Shown piece after piece: positions 1-12,111 of a stretch of DNA of 64,000 nucleotides. Under the pieces are notes generated by a model that saw nothing but the letters and a program-made list of their open reading frames with translations, did no database searches and was not told the DNA's origin. This stretch comes from Spirometra erinaceieuropaei (Eukaryota > Platyhelminthes > Cestoda > Diphyllobothriidea > Diphyllobothriidae), in contig CACRXP010000115.1 of the NCBI GenBank assembly GCA_902702965.1, forward strand, positions 689,807-753,806, written 5' to 3'. Each line of letters begins with the position of its first letter. The first letter of the stretch is position 1. Made by a program: the position numbers and the translations under genes.

Positions 1-510
1 AGCTCTTGGATTAAGGGAATCCTATCTTCATGATATATGCTTTCGGTGTATGAAAATTAAAAGTTCATATGTTTTTGCAAAAAAAGTAGCCGACGTTGTC
101 CATGTCATGCACGGTCACCGAAAATCTCATGATTGGAGGCTTTTTTTAAAAAAAAGGATATCATCTCTTTGAGTTTATAATTTGGTGATGACATCGGTCT
201 AAACGGCATGCTAACACCAAGGATAAGTTGTATGCATACGTTTTATAAAATATAACTGAAATTATAAGAGCACGACAATCAATAAATAAGTACATTTTAT
301 CTCAGTTGCAATATTTTTCACAAGCAAATTTTTCTCCAGCTCAAAATTGGCATTTCAAGTGAACTAAACTGTAGTATGATGCCGAAATCGTAAGTGGGAA
401 GTATCCAAAACTAAAACGGAAAAAATCAACCTGGTGTTTTGGTTTCGTGGTTGAGTTGGTTTCAGGGATTGAGCTATTGTCTGGGATAGACTCGCTGAGA
501 CTTCCGACTT
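1..510. other. Unassigned AT-rich sequence, no gene seen
   Basis: No convincing open reading frame, RNA gene or repeat shared with the rest of the window was recognised here. The sequence is AT-rich with short A and T runs. Confidence 0.5.
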
Positions 511-707
511 GGGTTAGGTTTTGGAGTGTAGTTTAGGTCAAGGTTAAGGTAGGGTTACGGTTAAGGCTTGTGTAAGGGTTATCGTTAAGATGAGGGCATG
601 GGTTTTACTCATGATAAAGGTAAGGGTTGGGATTTTGGTGATGGTTTAAGGTACGGTTACAATTAGGGCTGGGTTAGGCGTTAGAGTAGGATTTTGCGCT
701 AGGTTTG
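511..707 (+). repeat. Degenerate telomere-like GGTTAGG-rich patch
   Basis: About 200 bp with many imperfect copies of GGGTTAGG, AGGGTTA and GGTTAAGG in one orientation, for example gggttaggtt at the start and gggctgggttaggcg near the end. The spacing is irregular, so this is a decayed array rather than a perfect satellite. TTAGGG is the metazoan and flatworm telomere unit, so an interstitial telomeric relic is the simplest reading. A GT-rich simple repeat of other origin is the alternative. A cleaner patch in the opposite orientation occurs near 8.68 kb. Confidence 0.55.
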
Positions 708-2060
708 AGCTATTGTTGCCGCGCCTTTTCTGTCAGTCAGGCCTTTTGCAGGGATTCTAAGTTTCCTACCAATTTGCGGCAGATTCGGCATACAGAGGCT
801 GTTTATTCAATTTCTGCAGCAAGCTAGTCAGCATCAAAATTCCTATTAAGTGTTTCTTCCTAGTTGCAAACGCATTGTAAAATATTGTTTTATATTTCGT
901 GAGTTCAGCCACTGCCTTATAGATGTGTTTTGAACTTAAGTTTGAACAGAGAAAAAGTCCAAAACGCTGTTCGCCAGTTATACCGTCCAAAAACGATATC
1001 CTCTTTTAAAGTGATCCTTTTAGCTTAGTGTTAAAAGCTTACGAGGAAATGCGAGCTCCCGCCCATCATTCTTCATTCGAGGCAAAGCAAATAACATTTG
1101 TCCTTCAGGCGCTAAACAGCGAAAACGTATTCTGCCTCGGTCATGTTGAAAGGACCGCCTCGCAGAGTGGGTATAACCTGTGCCAAACCATTAGGGCACT
1201 TACGTTTTTTTCAGTCAGCCGTTAGCAGCACTACTACGCTGCTCAAAAATGCAGTTAACTCTCCCCCCCTCCTCGGATGAAACGGTGCGCTGTCCGCTCC
1301 CAAACTGTTATTCACAATCCATTCTTCATGCAAAATTTAATGTCTGTGTACAAAAGTAGAAATTATGCACACATTTCCGGCCATTTTCATTTCAGTAGTA
1401 ATAGCAGCCGCTGGTAATGAAAGGGAGAACGGCTCAGCAGAAAAGAAGCTAGCCATAGTAAAAATGCTGAAGTTCGCCGCATGCTGTTCTTTTACATTTG
1501 ATTATGCGCAAACGTTTAGGTATATTGTGATATTTTGGTAACCAAAATACCTTCGGTCGAGATTTATACTTCAATAATTGCAGGCTATTTCGTTTTTTGA
1601 CAAAAAATCTGAAGTAAGAAATCTGACCACACTGATATTATGTACCAATGTAATTTATTGTCAAACGTTAATATGATAAGCATATTCACAGGAGTATTTG
1701 GAAAGAGGATATAAGTATCGCAGTAGAATGCGAACTACTTGCCAGTTTATTAAAAAATCGTGCATGCTTTACTATGTTGGGCGCGCAAGGCTGGAATCTC
1801 CTGTACAAAAAGGGGTTTTATGTTTACAGTCAAAGGCATTTAGGTGGACGAAATGACAATGGTCTTACTAATCTCTTACTTGGTAACTAATGCCGTTTCG
1901 TCATTCGCAAACTGTTTTTTTACCCTGGTTGAGCACGAACGTTTAAGTATCATTGTCTCCATCAAACAATACCAGATGTGCACATTGGAACCGTTTATTT
2001 GGTAAGTAATTAAGAATATAGCTGGCCTAGAAGAATACGTTAAGCCTCCTCGATTCCTTC
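708..2060. other. Unassigned sequence, no supported gene
   Basis: Only short unsupported ORFs are present (for example 766-990 minus and 1028-1225 plus). They show no recognisable motif and no copy elsewhere in the window. No RNA gene or terminal repeat was found. Confidence 0.45.
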
Positions 2061-2065
2061 GTTGA

Positions 2066-2355
2066 GCATAATGACACTAACCGATCGAGTTACGGAACTT
2101 GCGCCTCCCGTTGTGACTTGGAGCTCTTTCCCAAGCCCCGTTAATAGTCGCACAGCGGCGCGCAATATAAGCAGAATAGCATTACCGACGAAGAGAAAGG
2201 AGACCGGCATAGTCATTTTTTGGCTTATTCGCCGTCATCAGTCAGTCGTTACCAGCCCCAAAGTGTGGAACATCTGGAGCTCGATCCCAGGATTTGTTGG
2301 TTAGAAACACAACGCTTCTAAACACTGAGTTACGGGTTTGCTGTCTTGTCCTTTG
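2066..2355 (-). mobile_element. Diverged tRNA-derived SINE (same family as the 33 kb array)
   Basis: The block aligns along its length with the 308 bp unit arrayed at 33,045-33,870. Shared landmarks in the same order are cgatc.agttacggaac, the gtcgcacagcg stretch, gagaccgg, the gccgtcatca(g) stretch and the tRNA-like head at the right end. The promoter side is on the minus strand, as in the array, and ends near ctgagttacggg, which corresponds to the tRNA A-box region. Many substitutions separate it from the array units (roughly a quarter of positions by eye), so it is an old solitary insertion and shows the unit was a dispersed SINE before it became tandem. No target duplication was delimited. 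Confidence 0.75.
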
Positions 2356-2445
2356 TGGGCGGGTATATACTATGCCTATTTAGTGATTGTTTGTCGTCAT
2401 CTGGAGGCTTGCTACATGGAACAGTAGGATCCCGAGTCTAAAGTA

Positions 2446-2658
2446 TAAAACATTCTAGACGTGCTTCAAGGGAACGTCTCTCCACAAGAAGTCATCGACC
2501 AGTGCATGCAAAACGATCCAAAAAGGCAAGACCTACCGAACGCATACTTCGTTGTGAATCGTTTTACGTATTCGGCGCCGCAGGACACATTTGTTTCCCA
2601 CTCTGGTTTAGGATTTCCGACGGACGTTAAGTACCAAGTAATCAAGCACCCTCTGTAA
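2446..2658 (+). CDS. Candidate exon or ORF of unknown function
   Basis: An open frame of about 70 codons runs to a TAA at 2656-2658. Its composition looks protein-like, with mixed polar and hydrophobic residues and the segment VSPQEVIDQCMQNDPKR near its start. There is no in-frame ATG close to the beginning, so it would have to be an internal or terminal exon. A tctag acceptor-like site lies just upstream, and GTTAAG or GTAATC donor-like sites lie near the end. No family was recognised. A minus-strand frame over the same bases is also open, which weakens the case. It could be chance. Confidence 0.2.
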
Positions 2659-2659
2659 C

Positions 2660-4087
2660 TGTGAGGAACGTTCAAAGTCAATCGTTTTGCATGATGCTGA
2701 TAAGAATAGGACAAAAAAACTTTCGAAAAACACGGAGATTACTGCGTATGAAAAGTTCTGAACGTGTATCGGCAGTGTTACGAAATGACATCAACTCTCC
2801 AGAAGCGGAGCACATCAGGAGACGTCACACGGGATTACGGTCAACGAAACCAGGATCATCCTGACACAAAGCGCGCACCAGTTGACGGCTGCCTCGGCAA
2901 TGAATAGCGGTTGTCGTTGAACCGCAATGTAGTTGTGTAGTTCCTAAGTTTCATGTCTCACCATGCATCATCGCAGACAGTAGTCTGCGGTGCATGAAAA
3001 AATTAAGGAATTAACTAGAAAAACTATTTTATCCCGGACCGTTACAAAATCTCCGTAGAAAACGCACGCATAAAGTCTGTCAGGTTCAGTTGAGCAAGGA
3101 ACTGGTGTAGGTTATCTAACACACAAAGTAGTTCAACACTTTGGCTGCCCATCAGGTTGTGACAATTCAGCAGTCTCCATCGGAAAAATTCACCGCGTTT
3201 CCCACGGAGAATGCACGAAACGGATAGCTTGCCCTTAAATTAGCATTCCGTGGGTCAGCCTTGCACATTATCTACTGCGCAATCTCCTCCCTCATTCATC
3301 ACCTCCCACTGCCAGGAAAGTGCCCCGACTACCGGAGGTGGGTGCGGATGTACTGACTGACAAAGCTAGGCTATCCATTGATTTGTAAAAAAGCACGACC
3401 TAGTCCACACAAGCTGTTTTAACTACTGTAATCTCATCTCAGATCTCACAGGAATGAAATCGCTAGAAGGTCGAATTGTTCGGATCAGAGGTTGACCAAG
3501 CTATGCTATCAGTTGAGAACCATGAAGGTTACTACTTACAGCGCACTGCAGTAGATTCAACTACGTCAGGTTCATTAACATGAAGAATTCTCTCAGATGT
3601 CATCAGTATTGGTTTCCTGTTGTAATTGTCACTCATTCTCCATTTCTGACACACCGGTCAACTTGTTCTAGCCTGTCAACTGACCACTGATAGGGTTGAG
3701 AGCAGAAACGAAAGCGGTGTGAACATCAAAATTTAGGACATGCCGTCAAACTCCCTATGCGGAGATAAGCCAGCGCAAGCTATCAGTCTAACCATTGCAC
3801 TTCATTAACGTCTCTAAAACGCAACCAATACTTGAAGCCAAATTGTTACTAGTCATGCTGATGTGTAAAGGTGGAAATCGAAGACGTGATACATCCAGTC
3901 GGATAGGGTTCACCTTTATCGACCGCCTCGCTTATTCCTGTAAATGCATGCTCACTAACTAACTCAGGAAATGCGTAAAAATTAAGCCTATCGAACCGAC
4001 TTAAAGCCTTCTGGTGGATAAAAACATGACAATTATCAAATCAAACCGCCCGGACAGTACCAAGAAGGCGTACGTCTATTTATTAAT
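2660..4087. other. Unassigned sequence, no gene seen
   Basis: Mixed-composition sequence without a supported ORF, RNA or repeat. Stops are frequent in all frames. Confidence 0.45.
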
Positions 4088-4089
4088 GA

Positions 4090-4255
4090 GCCCGTGGCTC
4101 AGTGGTTAGGTCGTTATACTCTTAACGAAGAGGTCGTGGGATCGAGGTTTAGGGCGTACACGCCCCGGGGGTGGGAATGGCTGGCTGGAAACGGCTTAAA
4201 AGCGAGAAATGTTCATTTCAGTCACCCTTGTCTTCGTTAATTTTCACTCTGTCTA
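4090..4255 (+). mobile_element. tRNA-Lys-like SINE, copy 1
   Basis: The head resembles a tRNA gene: an A-box-like TGGCTCAGTGGTTAGG (4094-4109), an anticodon-loop-like ACTCTTAA giving anticodon CTT (Lys), and a degenerate B box in gggatcgaggttt. The anticodon stem does not pair properly and the B box is damaged, so this is not a functional tRNA. The tail (ggctggctgga...tgttcatttcagtc...ttcgttaattttcact) recurs 300 bp downstream, which marks it as a SINE rather than a lone tRNA pseudogene. Confidence 0.6.
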
Positions 4256-4432
4256 TCTTGTACACCCCTATTGCGGCTGCGAGCGGAGATCAAAAGTGAA
4301 GCCCAAGCTCAACGAAAAGAGTGCGTTACGTGGCACGATCGGTAAGCACCCCTAAAGCAATGCATGTGCCTGATTGAACCTGAAAGGACAAATAAACCCA
4401 GTACATAGGACGTTGAACATTAAGCAAACAGC

Positions 4433-4565
4433 TCGCGGAATCGAGCCCCTGCGTCTACACAGCCCAGGTTTGGCTATGACCAGCTGACAATGATTAATAA
4501 TCCTGAAATGTCCACTTCAGTCTCCCTAGCCTTTGTCGGCAATGTTGGTCTGCTTTTAACCACCA
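4433..4565 (+). mobile_element. tRNA-derived SINE, copy 2 (5' truncated)
   Basis: Matches the body of the SINE at 4090-4255. It has a cgcggaatcgagcccc B-box side, then a tggctatgaccagctgac block, then tgtccacttcagtc and a ttgtcggcaatgttggtct end. The A-box side is missing, so the copy is truncated. It has the same orientation as copy 1. Confidence 0.5.
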
Positions 4566-6217
4566 ACACTACCAGCTGAAAAACCAGGCAGAAACAAAAA
4601 CTGCTGTCAGAAAAAATGTGGAATGTGGTAAAAAACGAGACAGCAATTCGAGCTACAGAAGGCGTTCTTAATCATCCGCAAATTCAGAGGTAGCTTGAAC
4701 GTATGAACTAACAGATAACTGCAAAGCAGATATCTGTTTACAAAAGGCTGCACTGCGTCTACGTTTTTCTATAGAAAACTTGGAACCAGCCAACATTTAC
4801 ATTTTCCGTAAATGGAAGACCACTTTTTTCTACAAGCTATCAAGGATATATCGTATAATGTGCTTAAAATTTAAGGCGGATTTGAACCATAATGTCTTCT
4901 TATCATGCAACACAAATAAGTAAAGAGAAATTATTCATAATTAATGGACAATTCATAGACATAAAAGACGCAAAATTAAACTTTTTCAAACCTGGAAAAA
5001 CTCATTTTTTCAAGTTTATAACAGAATGCCATTTGAGGCAGTTGTCTCATTTTAGCCAAATAACATTAAGGATTTTATGAAAGTTGCAGATACGATTCGT
5101 TTTATTATGAGCAAGAAGACATGATAACTGAATTCAATGGTCGGTTGACGCAGCAGGCGCAGTTTTATAGCTTCTAAATTTATCAAAACATGTGCGAAAT
5201 CAAAGTTGAGTTGAAATACACAGAGCACACATTGTGCTCTAAAATCCTGTTTGCTTTCAGAGTCGCTGTAAATTTCAATTGATATATAGGAAAATCAGAG
5301 AGTAAAAAGGCTTAGCCAACATACACCCTGTCTTTAGTAGACGAGAAAAGATTTTTTAAGACAGTCCATATTTCCGGTGGCAGAATGGCATGACAAAATA
5401 AAGCTTAATGGGCAGTACTGTGGTCCAGCGCGTGCAGAACATTTGTTTTCCATAAAAAATCGCCATAAAAGGCAGAATGATTGAATGCATTGCGTGCCGT
5501 AATTCCGTTTGTTTTCAGCTTGCTTCTAGCGCATGCAAAATCTGTATCTTAGCTAGGCCTAATTTATGTCTGTTTATTTAGAATTGTCTAACAGCCCTCT
5601 ACTAACGCATAAGCAATCTACCCTAAACTGCAGCGTCCGCCTTAGAGGAAAAACAACGCATTTTGTTGTCACAAACGTCCTACAGTTGCACTACAGCCTA
5701 TTAAATGGGACAGGGAGGGCTTAGGCGGTCCCCGCTAATTAAAATTCTCATAACCAAACACCACGTTTGCAAGTAATTTAAATGCATGTCAGCGATAAGG
5801 ATTAATAGGCAGGAGGTAATCTTTACGACCTCAGAATCTGCCCAGTGTAGTTATTTTTTCAGTGAATGTCTGCCTATAACCAAGATGACAGCACGTCTTG
5901 TAGGCTCATTGCAGGCGAAAGGGAGTGAAATTGGAAATATAATACGACGAGAAGCACAATTAGACTGTAGGCAACATGCAAACATGGATGAGGGGTAAAT
6001 TGTCTATTCAGATGCTCGTAGTTCCTAAAACTGGAAATGTTACCTACTTTGCTCCGGCATCTGTAAAGATAGTAAACTATAAGTAAAGAAAGAAGGCTGG
6101 GCGAGCACCGCTACAGTCTCTTCATCGTTTTGACCTTTCAGACTCGTATACAAATCAATCGTCAGAGAGTTCAGCAACAATAGAGCGAAAGACAATTATA
6201 GGGCGCGCGCTAGCCCA
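4566..6217. other. Unassigned AT-rich sequence
   Basis: Short ORFs at 4892-5080 and 5786-5998 are open by chance as far as can be seen. Their products show no motif and there is no second copy in the window. No RNA gene or terminal repeat was recognised. Confidence 0.45.
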
Positions 6218-6514
6218 TCATCGATTAATGACGCAATATTGGAGGGGATTCGGCAGGGCACTGTGCGCCGGCATCGTATCGATAAATCGATGCATTGAGC
6301 TCTCATCCAAGGTCCAATCTTCGAAAGGTTCTTGGGCAGCTTTGGTTCCTGAGTAGGCGTTTATATTGATAAATTCGTAGTTAAATTCGTGATCCACTTC
6401 GTAGGTGTGGACATCCACTTGTAATGATTCATCGTCCCGCAATACAGGCAGCTTTTTTCGTGTGGGCATGATGAAGCCACGCCTCCAGTTTTGCCTGTTT
6501 AGTTTTAAGGACAC
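6218..6514 (-). CDS. Hypothetical ORF, possible exon of unknown function
   Basis: A 98-codon minus-strand frame. The central part is acidic and well mixed in composition (for example DVHTYEVDHEFNYEF and FEDWTLDESSMHRF), unlike the low-complexity frames around it. It has no copy elsewhere in the window, so it is not an obvious repeat. An AG acceptor-like site (aaacag) lies within the first codons on the minus strand, so the true start could be an exon boundary rather than the ATG. No family was recognised. Length and composition are the only support. Confidence 0.25.
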   Translation of the reverse strand: MSLKLNRQNWRRGFIMPTRKKLPVLRDDESLQVDVHTYEVDHEFNYEFININAYSGTKAAQEPFEDWTLDESSMHRFIDTMPAHSALPNPLQYCVINR

Positions 6515-7172
6515 TCGTGGAATGGGATGCGATAAACTACTCCGGCATTTTACCGCTCCTTAATTTTCATAATCTTGCTGCACATGGTTATTGCAATGTT
6601 CCATCGATTAATGATTGGCTAGTAGACCCAATAATTGTCTTTGCATCTGTTAACGTTGCTATATGTGAGTTTTGACTCCTGTACGAGTTCAAAAGCTCAG
6701 AACAATAAACAGAATTTCCCTGTGCTCGACTGTCCTTCTCCTAAATTCGATCTTTCGCCTCCATTCAAGAAAGTATGCTAACTTGACAGGCAGTACCCAG
6801 TGGTCAGATTAGAGCAAGAGTCCTCCTAAGTCCAAGCATTAGTCACGTTTCTGATTTTACATTCTCTATCATAATTTTGTACCCTCATCGGAGGTCTGCA
6901 TTCGATGTTTTCTTACCACAATGAGTAAATTCATACAGATATCTTTTTGATCTTTCGGTGCACATCAAATTTGGTCTCTGTTTTCCTCCTACCCCTACCC
7001 GACACGGTGCTGCTAACTGTTTTAGACAAAACCAAGTTTTTCACTGATGAAAATGATAGGAATGTTAAACAGGCACACGTTTAGGGAGGGCCTTTGTGAA
7101 ATGGGACTCTATTATCACTGACGCCCTTGGATCTCACGCTGACTGACTGCAGTTTTTTTTTAAAAGATGGCT
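6515..7172. other. Unassigned sequence, no gene seen
   Basis: No supported ORF, RNA or repeat was identified between the 6.2 kb ORF and the tandem duplication that follows. Confidence 0.45.
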
Positions 7173-7877
7173 AGCTATAGGACTGCGCTCTAGACACCAA
7201 ATGCAAATTGTGAATAATTTGTCTTTGCCATTCGACATATTAGCATCACTGTTTCCTAATCGGATGAAAATGGTCATGAACATCGAGGAAAGATTGTGAT
7301 ACTTGCCGACAGATTACTCTGAATAGCGTGTTCAATAAGAATCAAGATAATATATAACCAAACCTGGGAAATACCCACATCTTCTGGAATTAATGCTTAC
7401 CTATTTTATACTAAATTACGTTGTTTATGGTCCTGCGTATGATTTTCAACTTATGGTATAATAATATTGACAGCATCTTCTTCATAATCATTTTATTGGC
7501 CTGTAGAGTTTCAGCCGGCGTTTGCTCATCTGTCCTAACAACAACATACTTGTAAGAAAAAAGAAAATTCATTTAAATCGCAACCATTTTTGGATGTGTG
7601 TGTTCTCTTGAAGGCACATAGATGTCGTTTTCCGGTCAAAAATAGCAATAGTCCGGGTGACAGGATATTTGCCAATCAGCAACTAATGACCTGCGTTTGG
7701 AGAAAACTGCGTAGGGTTTACACAGCCTGCGGCAGATAAAAGTTTGTATCTGGGGCGCAGGTTTCGACTTGTTATTGGCGTGTCTTTCTCTTGATGTGAT
7801 CGGCCATCCTTGCTGCCTCAATGTTAAACACGTGACCCATTGGAAAGTTTCGAGCGGTAATTGAACAACTTCGCCAC
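7173..7877 (+). repeat. Tandem duplication, unit 1 (about 0.7 kb)
   Basis: Aligns end to end with 7878-8545. Shared landmarks in order are ataggactg.tctctagaca, atcggatgaaaat, the taatatataaccaaacctggg stretch, the atttaaatcgcaacca stretch, agcaatagtccgggtgacag, a cgtagggtttacacagc stretch and ttgaacaacttcgccaccg at the right end. Divergence is roughly one base in ten by eye, so the duplication is not recent and not an assembly artefact. No protein domain was recognised. The 61-codon minus-strand frame inside is interrupted in unit 2. Confidence 0.85.
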
Positions 7878-8545
7878 CGATAGGACTGTTCTCTAGACAT
7901 CATATGCAACTTTTGAATAATTTGTCCTTACCATTCGAGATATTGGCATCATTGTTTCCTAATCGGATGAAAATCCGATCAAGATCAAAATCCGAATCAA
8001 GATAATATATAACCAAACCTGGGGATAACCCACATCATCTGAAATTAAGGCTTAATTATTTTGCACTCAATTACGTTGTTAATGTTCCTGCGTAAGATTT
8101 CTAAATTATGATATAATAATTTTGATGGAATCGTTTTCATAATCATTTTGTTGGCCTGTAAAGGTTCAGTTGGCAATTGCTAATCTGTCCTAAGAACAAC
8201 ATACTTGTATGAAGAAAGAAAATTCATTTAAATCGCAACCATCTATTGATGTGTCTGCTCTCTCGAAGGCACATAGATGTCGTTCTTCGGTCAAAAATAG
8301 CAATAGTCCGGGTGACAGGGTATTTTCCAAATTAGCACCAATGACGTGCGTTTGGAGATAGCTGCGTAGGGTTTACACAGCTTGCGGCAGTTAAAAACAT
8401 TAATTGGCTGAGTTCGTATCTGGGCCGCCGGTTACAACTACTTATTGGCGTGTCTTTCGCTCGATGTGTTCGGCCATCCTCGCTGCTGCAATGTTAAACA
8501 CGTGACCCGTTGGAAAGTTTCGAGCGGTACTTGAACAACTTCGCC
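7878..8545 (+). repeat. Tandem duplication, unit 2
   Basis: Direct, adjacent second copy of the preceding unit. It is slightly shorter because of small deletions around the agatcaaaatccgaatcaa region, and carries a short insertion near aacattaattggctgag. Both units end in the same ttgaacaacttcgccaccg stretch. The mutations are spread evenly, as expected for an old tandem duplication or for a two-unit remnant of a longer array. Confidence 0.85.
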
Positions 8546-8680
8546 ACCGTGTCGCACAGCCGCCTTAAGTTCGCTCACGCGCGATCCGAGCATGCGCCCA
8601 GTCTATAAGTGTAGATACATGGATATTTTAGGCAGGGGATATAGTGCTCTACCCCCCCATATCTAGCTTAAAGACCTTGC

Positions 8681-8759
8681 CCCTAACCCTAACCCCTAAC
8701 CCTAATCCTAACCCCAGCTCTAACACTTAACATTATCTGCAGCCCAAAACCCTAACCCT
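8681..8759 (-). repeat. Interstitial telomeric repeat (CCCTAA)n
   Basis: Five consecutive CCCTAA-type units with single-base slips occupy 8681-8716. Degenerate taacacttaac sequence follows, then a second short aaccctaaccct run at 8749-8759. CCCTAA is the complement of the TTAGGG telomere unit used by flatworms and most other metazoans. The run is oriented opposite to the patch at 0.5-0.7 kb. Internal position could come from end fusion, telomerase repair of a break, or retrotransposition. Confidence 0.85.
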
Positions 8760-10215
8760 CGAACATCCAACTCGAAAGTCAGAAGGAGACGACAGGCCGA
8801 AAGTAAGGAAAGAACACTGGTATTAGGCCCGAAAAGGTTGCCACGACAACAAAGAAACAGGGCCGCCACCAGAACACACTCCGCAACACACAGTAACACT
8901 TTGCCAACGAAATCACAACAACGCAAAACAGTTAACTAATTCAAAAGTATTGTGTCCATTAGGTGCGGTCACAAAAGCAAATCTTACCTGATATTCAACC
9001 AGTATTCCTCCTTTATCATGCATGTACCTTAAATTCGGACCTTCATCGTCTTTCGCAAAGAATTTAAAAGTCCGCATGGCTGCTAATTTGTACTATCGGC
9101 GTACACCCCATAGCCACAGAAGAAGAAGTCTTTTGGTATAATAAAGACCTCAAAATGCGGATCTACTTCCACTGATGTGGTGTAAAATGTAATTCCATTG
9201 ACTTATGGCCACATGCGTAAGTTTCAGTGCTTAAACGGCTCAGGACATGGCGGAAAAATACACCGGTTATAACTTTACGCGGTTAGATGGAGTGATAACG
9301 TAGGGTTTGTTCTGTTGGATCCGTTCTCGGAGGCATTGCGGAGAGCAATCAACTTTTATAATGCAGTGGTGCTGGGGGTTGCCGCACTCGAGGAATATAA
9401 TATGGTCCAGCGGCTAATGCATGGGACAGAGTATTTAAGCATCAACCTAACCGACTATTGTAAAAGATAAGGAGGGCATTTAATAGCGCGGTTTAAAGTA
9501 AACATCTTGTCCAAATGGCGATCTACCGATTTCATTTACGCAGGAGTTGCCTGCGCAACCGCCCATCTATGTGCCATTAACAGTGCCTAAGTTGAAGTCG
9601 TTATTTGCTCGTATTGTCCTGCCCTTCCAGCACGGTGCCCACTCGGCACTCTAACTACTAGTTCCATAAAAAATGTACTTTTATTTCTAGCTAGCTAAAA
9701 GCCATAGTTGAATAGGTATGTGTTTGAGACCAAGCAGCCATTAACGATCCTTAGATATCAAAAGTATGGGTGGAGGTATTTAATAAAAAAAACACATAAA
9801 TGCATCTTCCGGTAAAACCCGGTGAGTCAAAATCAGACAACAGGCAAGCAAAAATACTGCATTTTCAAGATTAGATGACCACGAGTTGTTTCCTTTTTAA
9901 ATGTTAAAAGTAGCATCATCTAAGCATTATATAAAGCAAATTAAATCTCTCGATTTGAACCTGCGCCATCTTGCAAGTCATCATAAAGTTTACTTTCTTA
10001 CGTCCTCAAACGGTGGCTCCTAGACTAAACATTGGCACATTTATTACGTCAGGTATGCATTGCTTTACTGGCTCAAAAGTCTTTATACATGGTTAAACTA
10101 TAATTATGCCACAAATACTGTGACGCACAACTTCCCCGAAAAACATTTACTCTGCATAGGCCGTAAGCAACAACAATTGCAATAAATGTATCGGAGAACG
10201 CGGACGTAATTCAGC
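8760..10215. other. Unassigned sequence, no gene seen
   Basis: No supported ORF or RNA gene. The 68-codon minus-strand frame across the telomere-like patch (8720-8926) is low-complexity and not credible. Confidence 0.45.
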
Positions 10216-10219
10216 TAGC

Positions 10220-11330
10220 GAAATTGGACAAGTAGTCGGTGATGTATTTCACAAAATGCGTATGCGACTAGAAGGATATACTTTAACGGGGCCGTATCAC
10301 TATAATGAGGAATAATTCCTCAATAGGGCAGGAACGCCGGGGTTCTTTGGTTTTGAATGCACTTCGTTTGAACGCCTACAAACTTTGCACTCGATAACAA
10401 ACCGCTGCTTCTATGACATGTATATCTGGTTTTTTTGTGAGCCTACACAATAAAATGTGCTTTTGTAGAAAACATGCACATAAAATCCTTTTATTTGTTC
10501 ATTTGGAAGAAAATAACGCCATTATACATTATTTTCTAGGGAAGGGCATTTTGGGGTTTTAGGAAAAGTTACTAAGTACGAAATATTTCAAGATATCGGC
10601 AACAGCAGGGCCTAGAACCGACAACTAACTTTGACCGGCCTGTGGACCGTGGCATACGTTAAATTGTGGTGGGAGGGGGATTTATGGGTGCGGCAATCTA
10701 AATAGTACTAAGACTAAGAAAACACTGAAAATTAATAAATGTCTTCCGACATTCTTATTGCATACCGTCTTTTCGTAAAGAAATTGAACTTAGTAATTAA
10801 AAAATAAACAAAAAGCAATTTAAAAAAATAACGCACATCCGAAAAAGCGTCGCAGTTAAGTTTATATTCAGTCAGAAGGGCAAATAAATTTCACTCAATG
10901 GAAACATTGAGTAATACGTGGTGCTCAAAATAACACTTTATTTTAGTGTACATGTTGCAGTTGCCTGCTTCCTAGGACCTTGAAACCTAAAATTACCCAA
11001 ATATCCCAGTATATCCTCGCTTATTAATGCTCCTTATTAACTTGAGAGCATGGTTTGTCTTCATTTTGAAATTGTATGAACTCCACAGGATATCTCCTTG
11101 AAGGCACAGGAGAGTGTTTGCTTTTTTTCCAATACAAAAAGTGTACAGCATAAACAACGAAAACCCCTAGCATAACTGCAACCGCAGATCAGGTTCACAA
11201 TTGTAAATACAAAACAAAATATTGGTGTATAGAATTTCAAGCGGAAATTATTCTCTGCGTAACGGATACAAGCCAAAATTGGTTTTTGCATATTTCGTAA
11301 GAACAACATCTGAACTTTTGAACATGTCAA
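10220..11330. mobile_element. Old, badly decayed foldback MITE (E/F-like)
   Basis: Scattered similarity to the MITEs at 47.6 and 55.5 kb. There is a terminal-like block near 10,240-10,300 (gtatttcacaaaatgcg then agaaggat), an internal tagaaaacatgcacataaaa block near 10,470, gggcattttggggtttta near 10,545, and a right-half tattaacttgagag block near 11,035 followed by taactgcaaccgcag near 11,175. The order agrees with the intact copies, but divergence is high and neither end nor TA duplication could be fixed. Confidence 0.3.
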
Positions 11331-12111
11331 TGGGAAAAATACACACTATTTAACTATTCATCTTTACCTGAGAACGATTACTGCAAGCGGCTAAATTGAA
11401 GTGCATTTAAAAGACAACATCCAACGTGTCTGATATGTTAGGAGATTATTTTGAATAATAGCTGATCACCCAAACCCCTTTAAGGACTCCCTTGTGTAAT
11501 TGAAAATGAATAAAAGGGCTCCGGATAACATTTTGTAAGATTAATTATTGACTTTTGTTGAGCGGCAAAGTTTAATAAAATGGCTTCCATGGCGTCTCCA
11601 TGGTACTGCCGCTGTCTTCGAAACAATCGCCGCCAGCCGTTCATGGGTGGGGTGTAAGGATTTCTTAACCTTACCTTCACACAACGTCTTATTGGAAAAA
11701 ACGGTGCCACAAGATTATGTCTGATTTTTAATCTTTCAGATTTTTACCCTGGACTTAGTGACTGTTGTTCTGAAATGGTTCGATTAGCTCAAAAACCGGT
11801 GATAAATTGGATAAGAGGAATTCATTCTGCTGAGGTTGTGGCAACTTGAGCATAATTATTTTGAGGAAATAATGGCTTTGGCTATTCGATAAATTTAAAA
11901 TGGAATATTTGGGTTTTTAAAATACTTTTAATTCCGACATATTTCAAGATCCTGCAGTGCCCATTGGAATACAGCCGCATCTGCACGTTAATAAATGCGC
12001 CAAATGTAGTTGGAAACATTGCTCATAGGATATCTGTCTTAAGATACAAAGGGACATGTTGCTTTTTAACTTTGTCAGAAATCAACTACGAACATGGACT
12101 ATATCACCAAT
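11331..12111. other. Unassigned AT-rich sequence
   Basis: No supported gene. A patch around 11,930-12,060 has weak resemblance to the middle of the MITE family but too little to call. The 11,480-11,710 minus-strand frame shows no motif. Confidence 0.4.

Noticed and set aside
4090..4163. A tRNA-Lys gene
   Set aside because: The anticodon stem does not pair and the B box is damaged, while the 3' part recurs as a SINE body at 4.43-4.57 kb.
7700..7860. PLE endonuclease remnant in the 7.2-8.5 kb tandem units (GHVFN-like reading on the minus strand)
   Set aside because: Only a few residues agree and no VVY or YVG motif lies nearby. The match is too short to trust.
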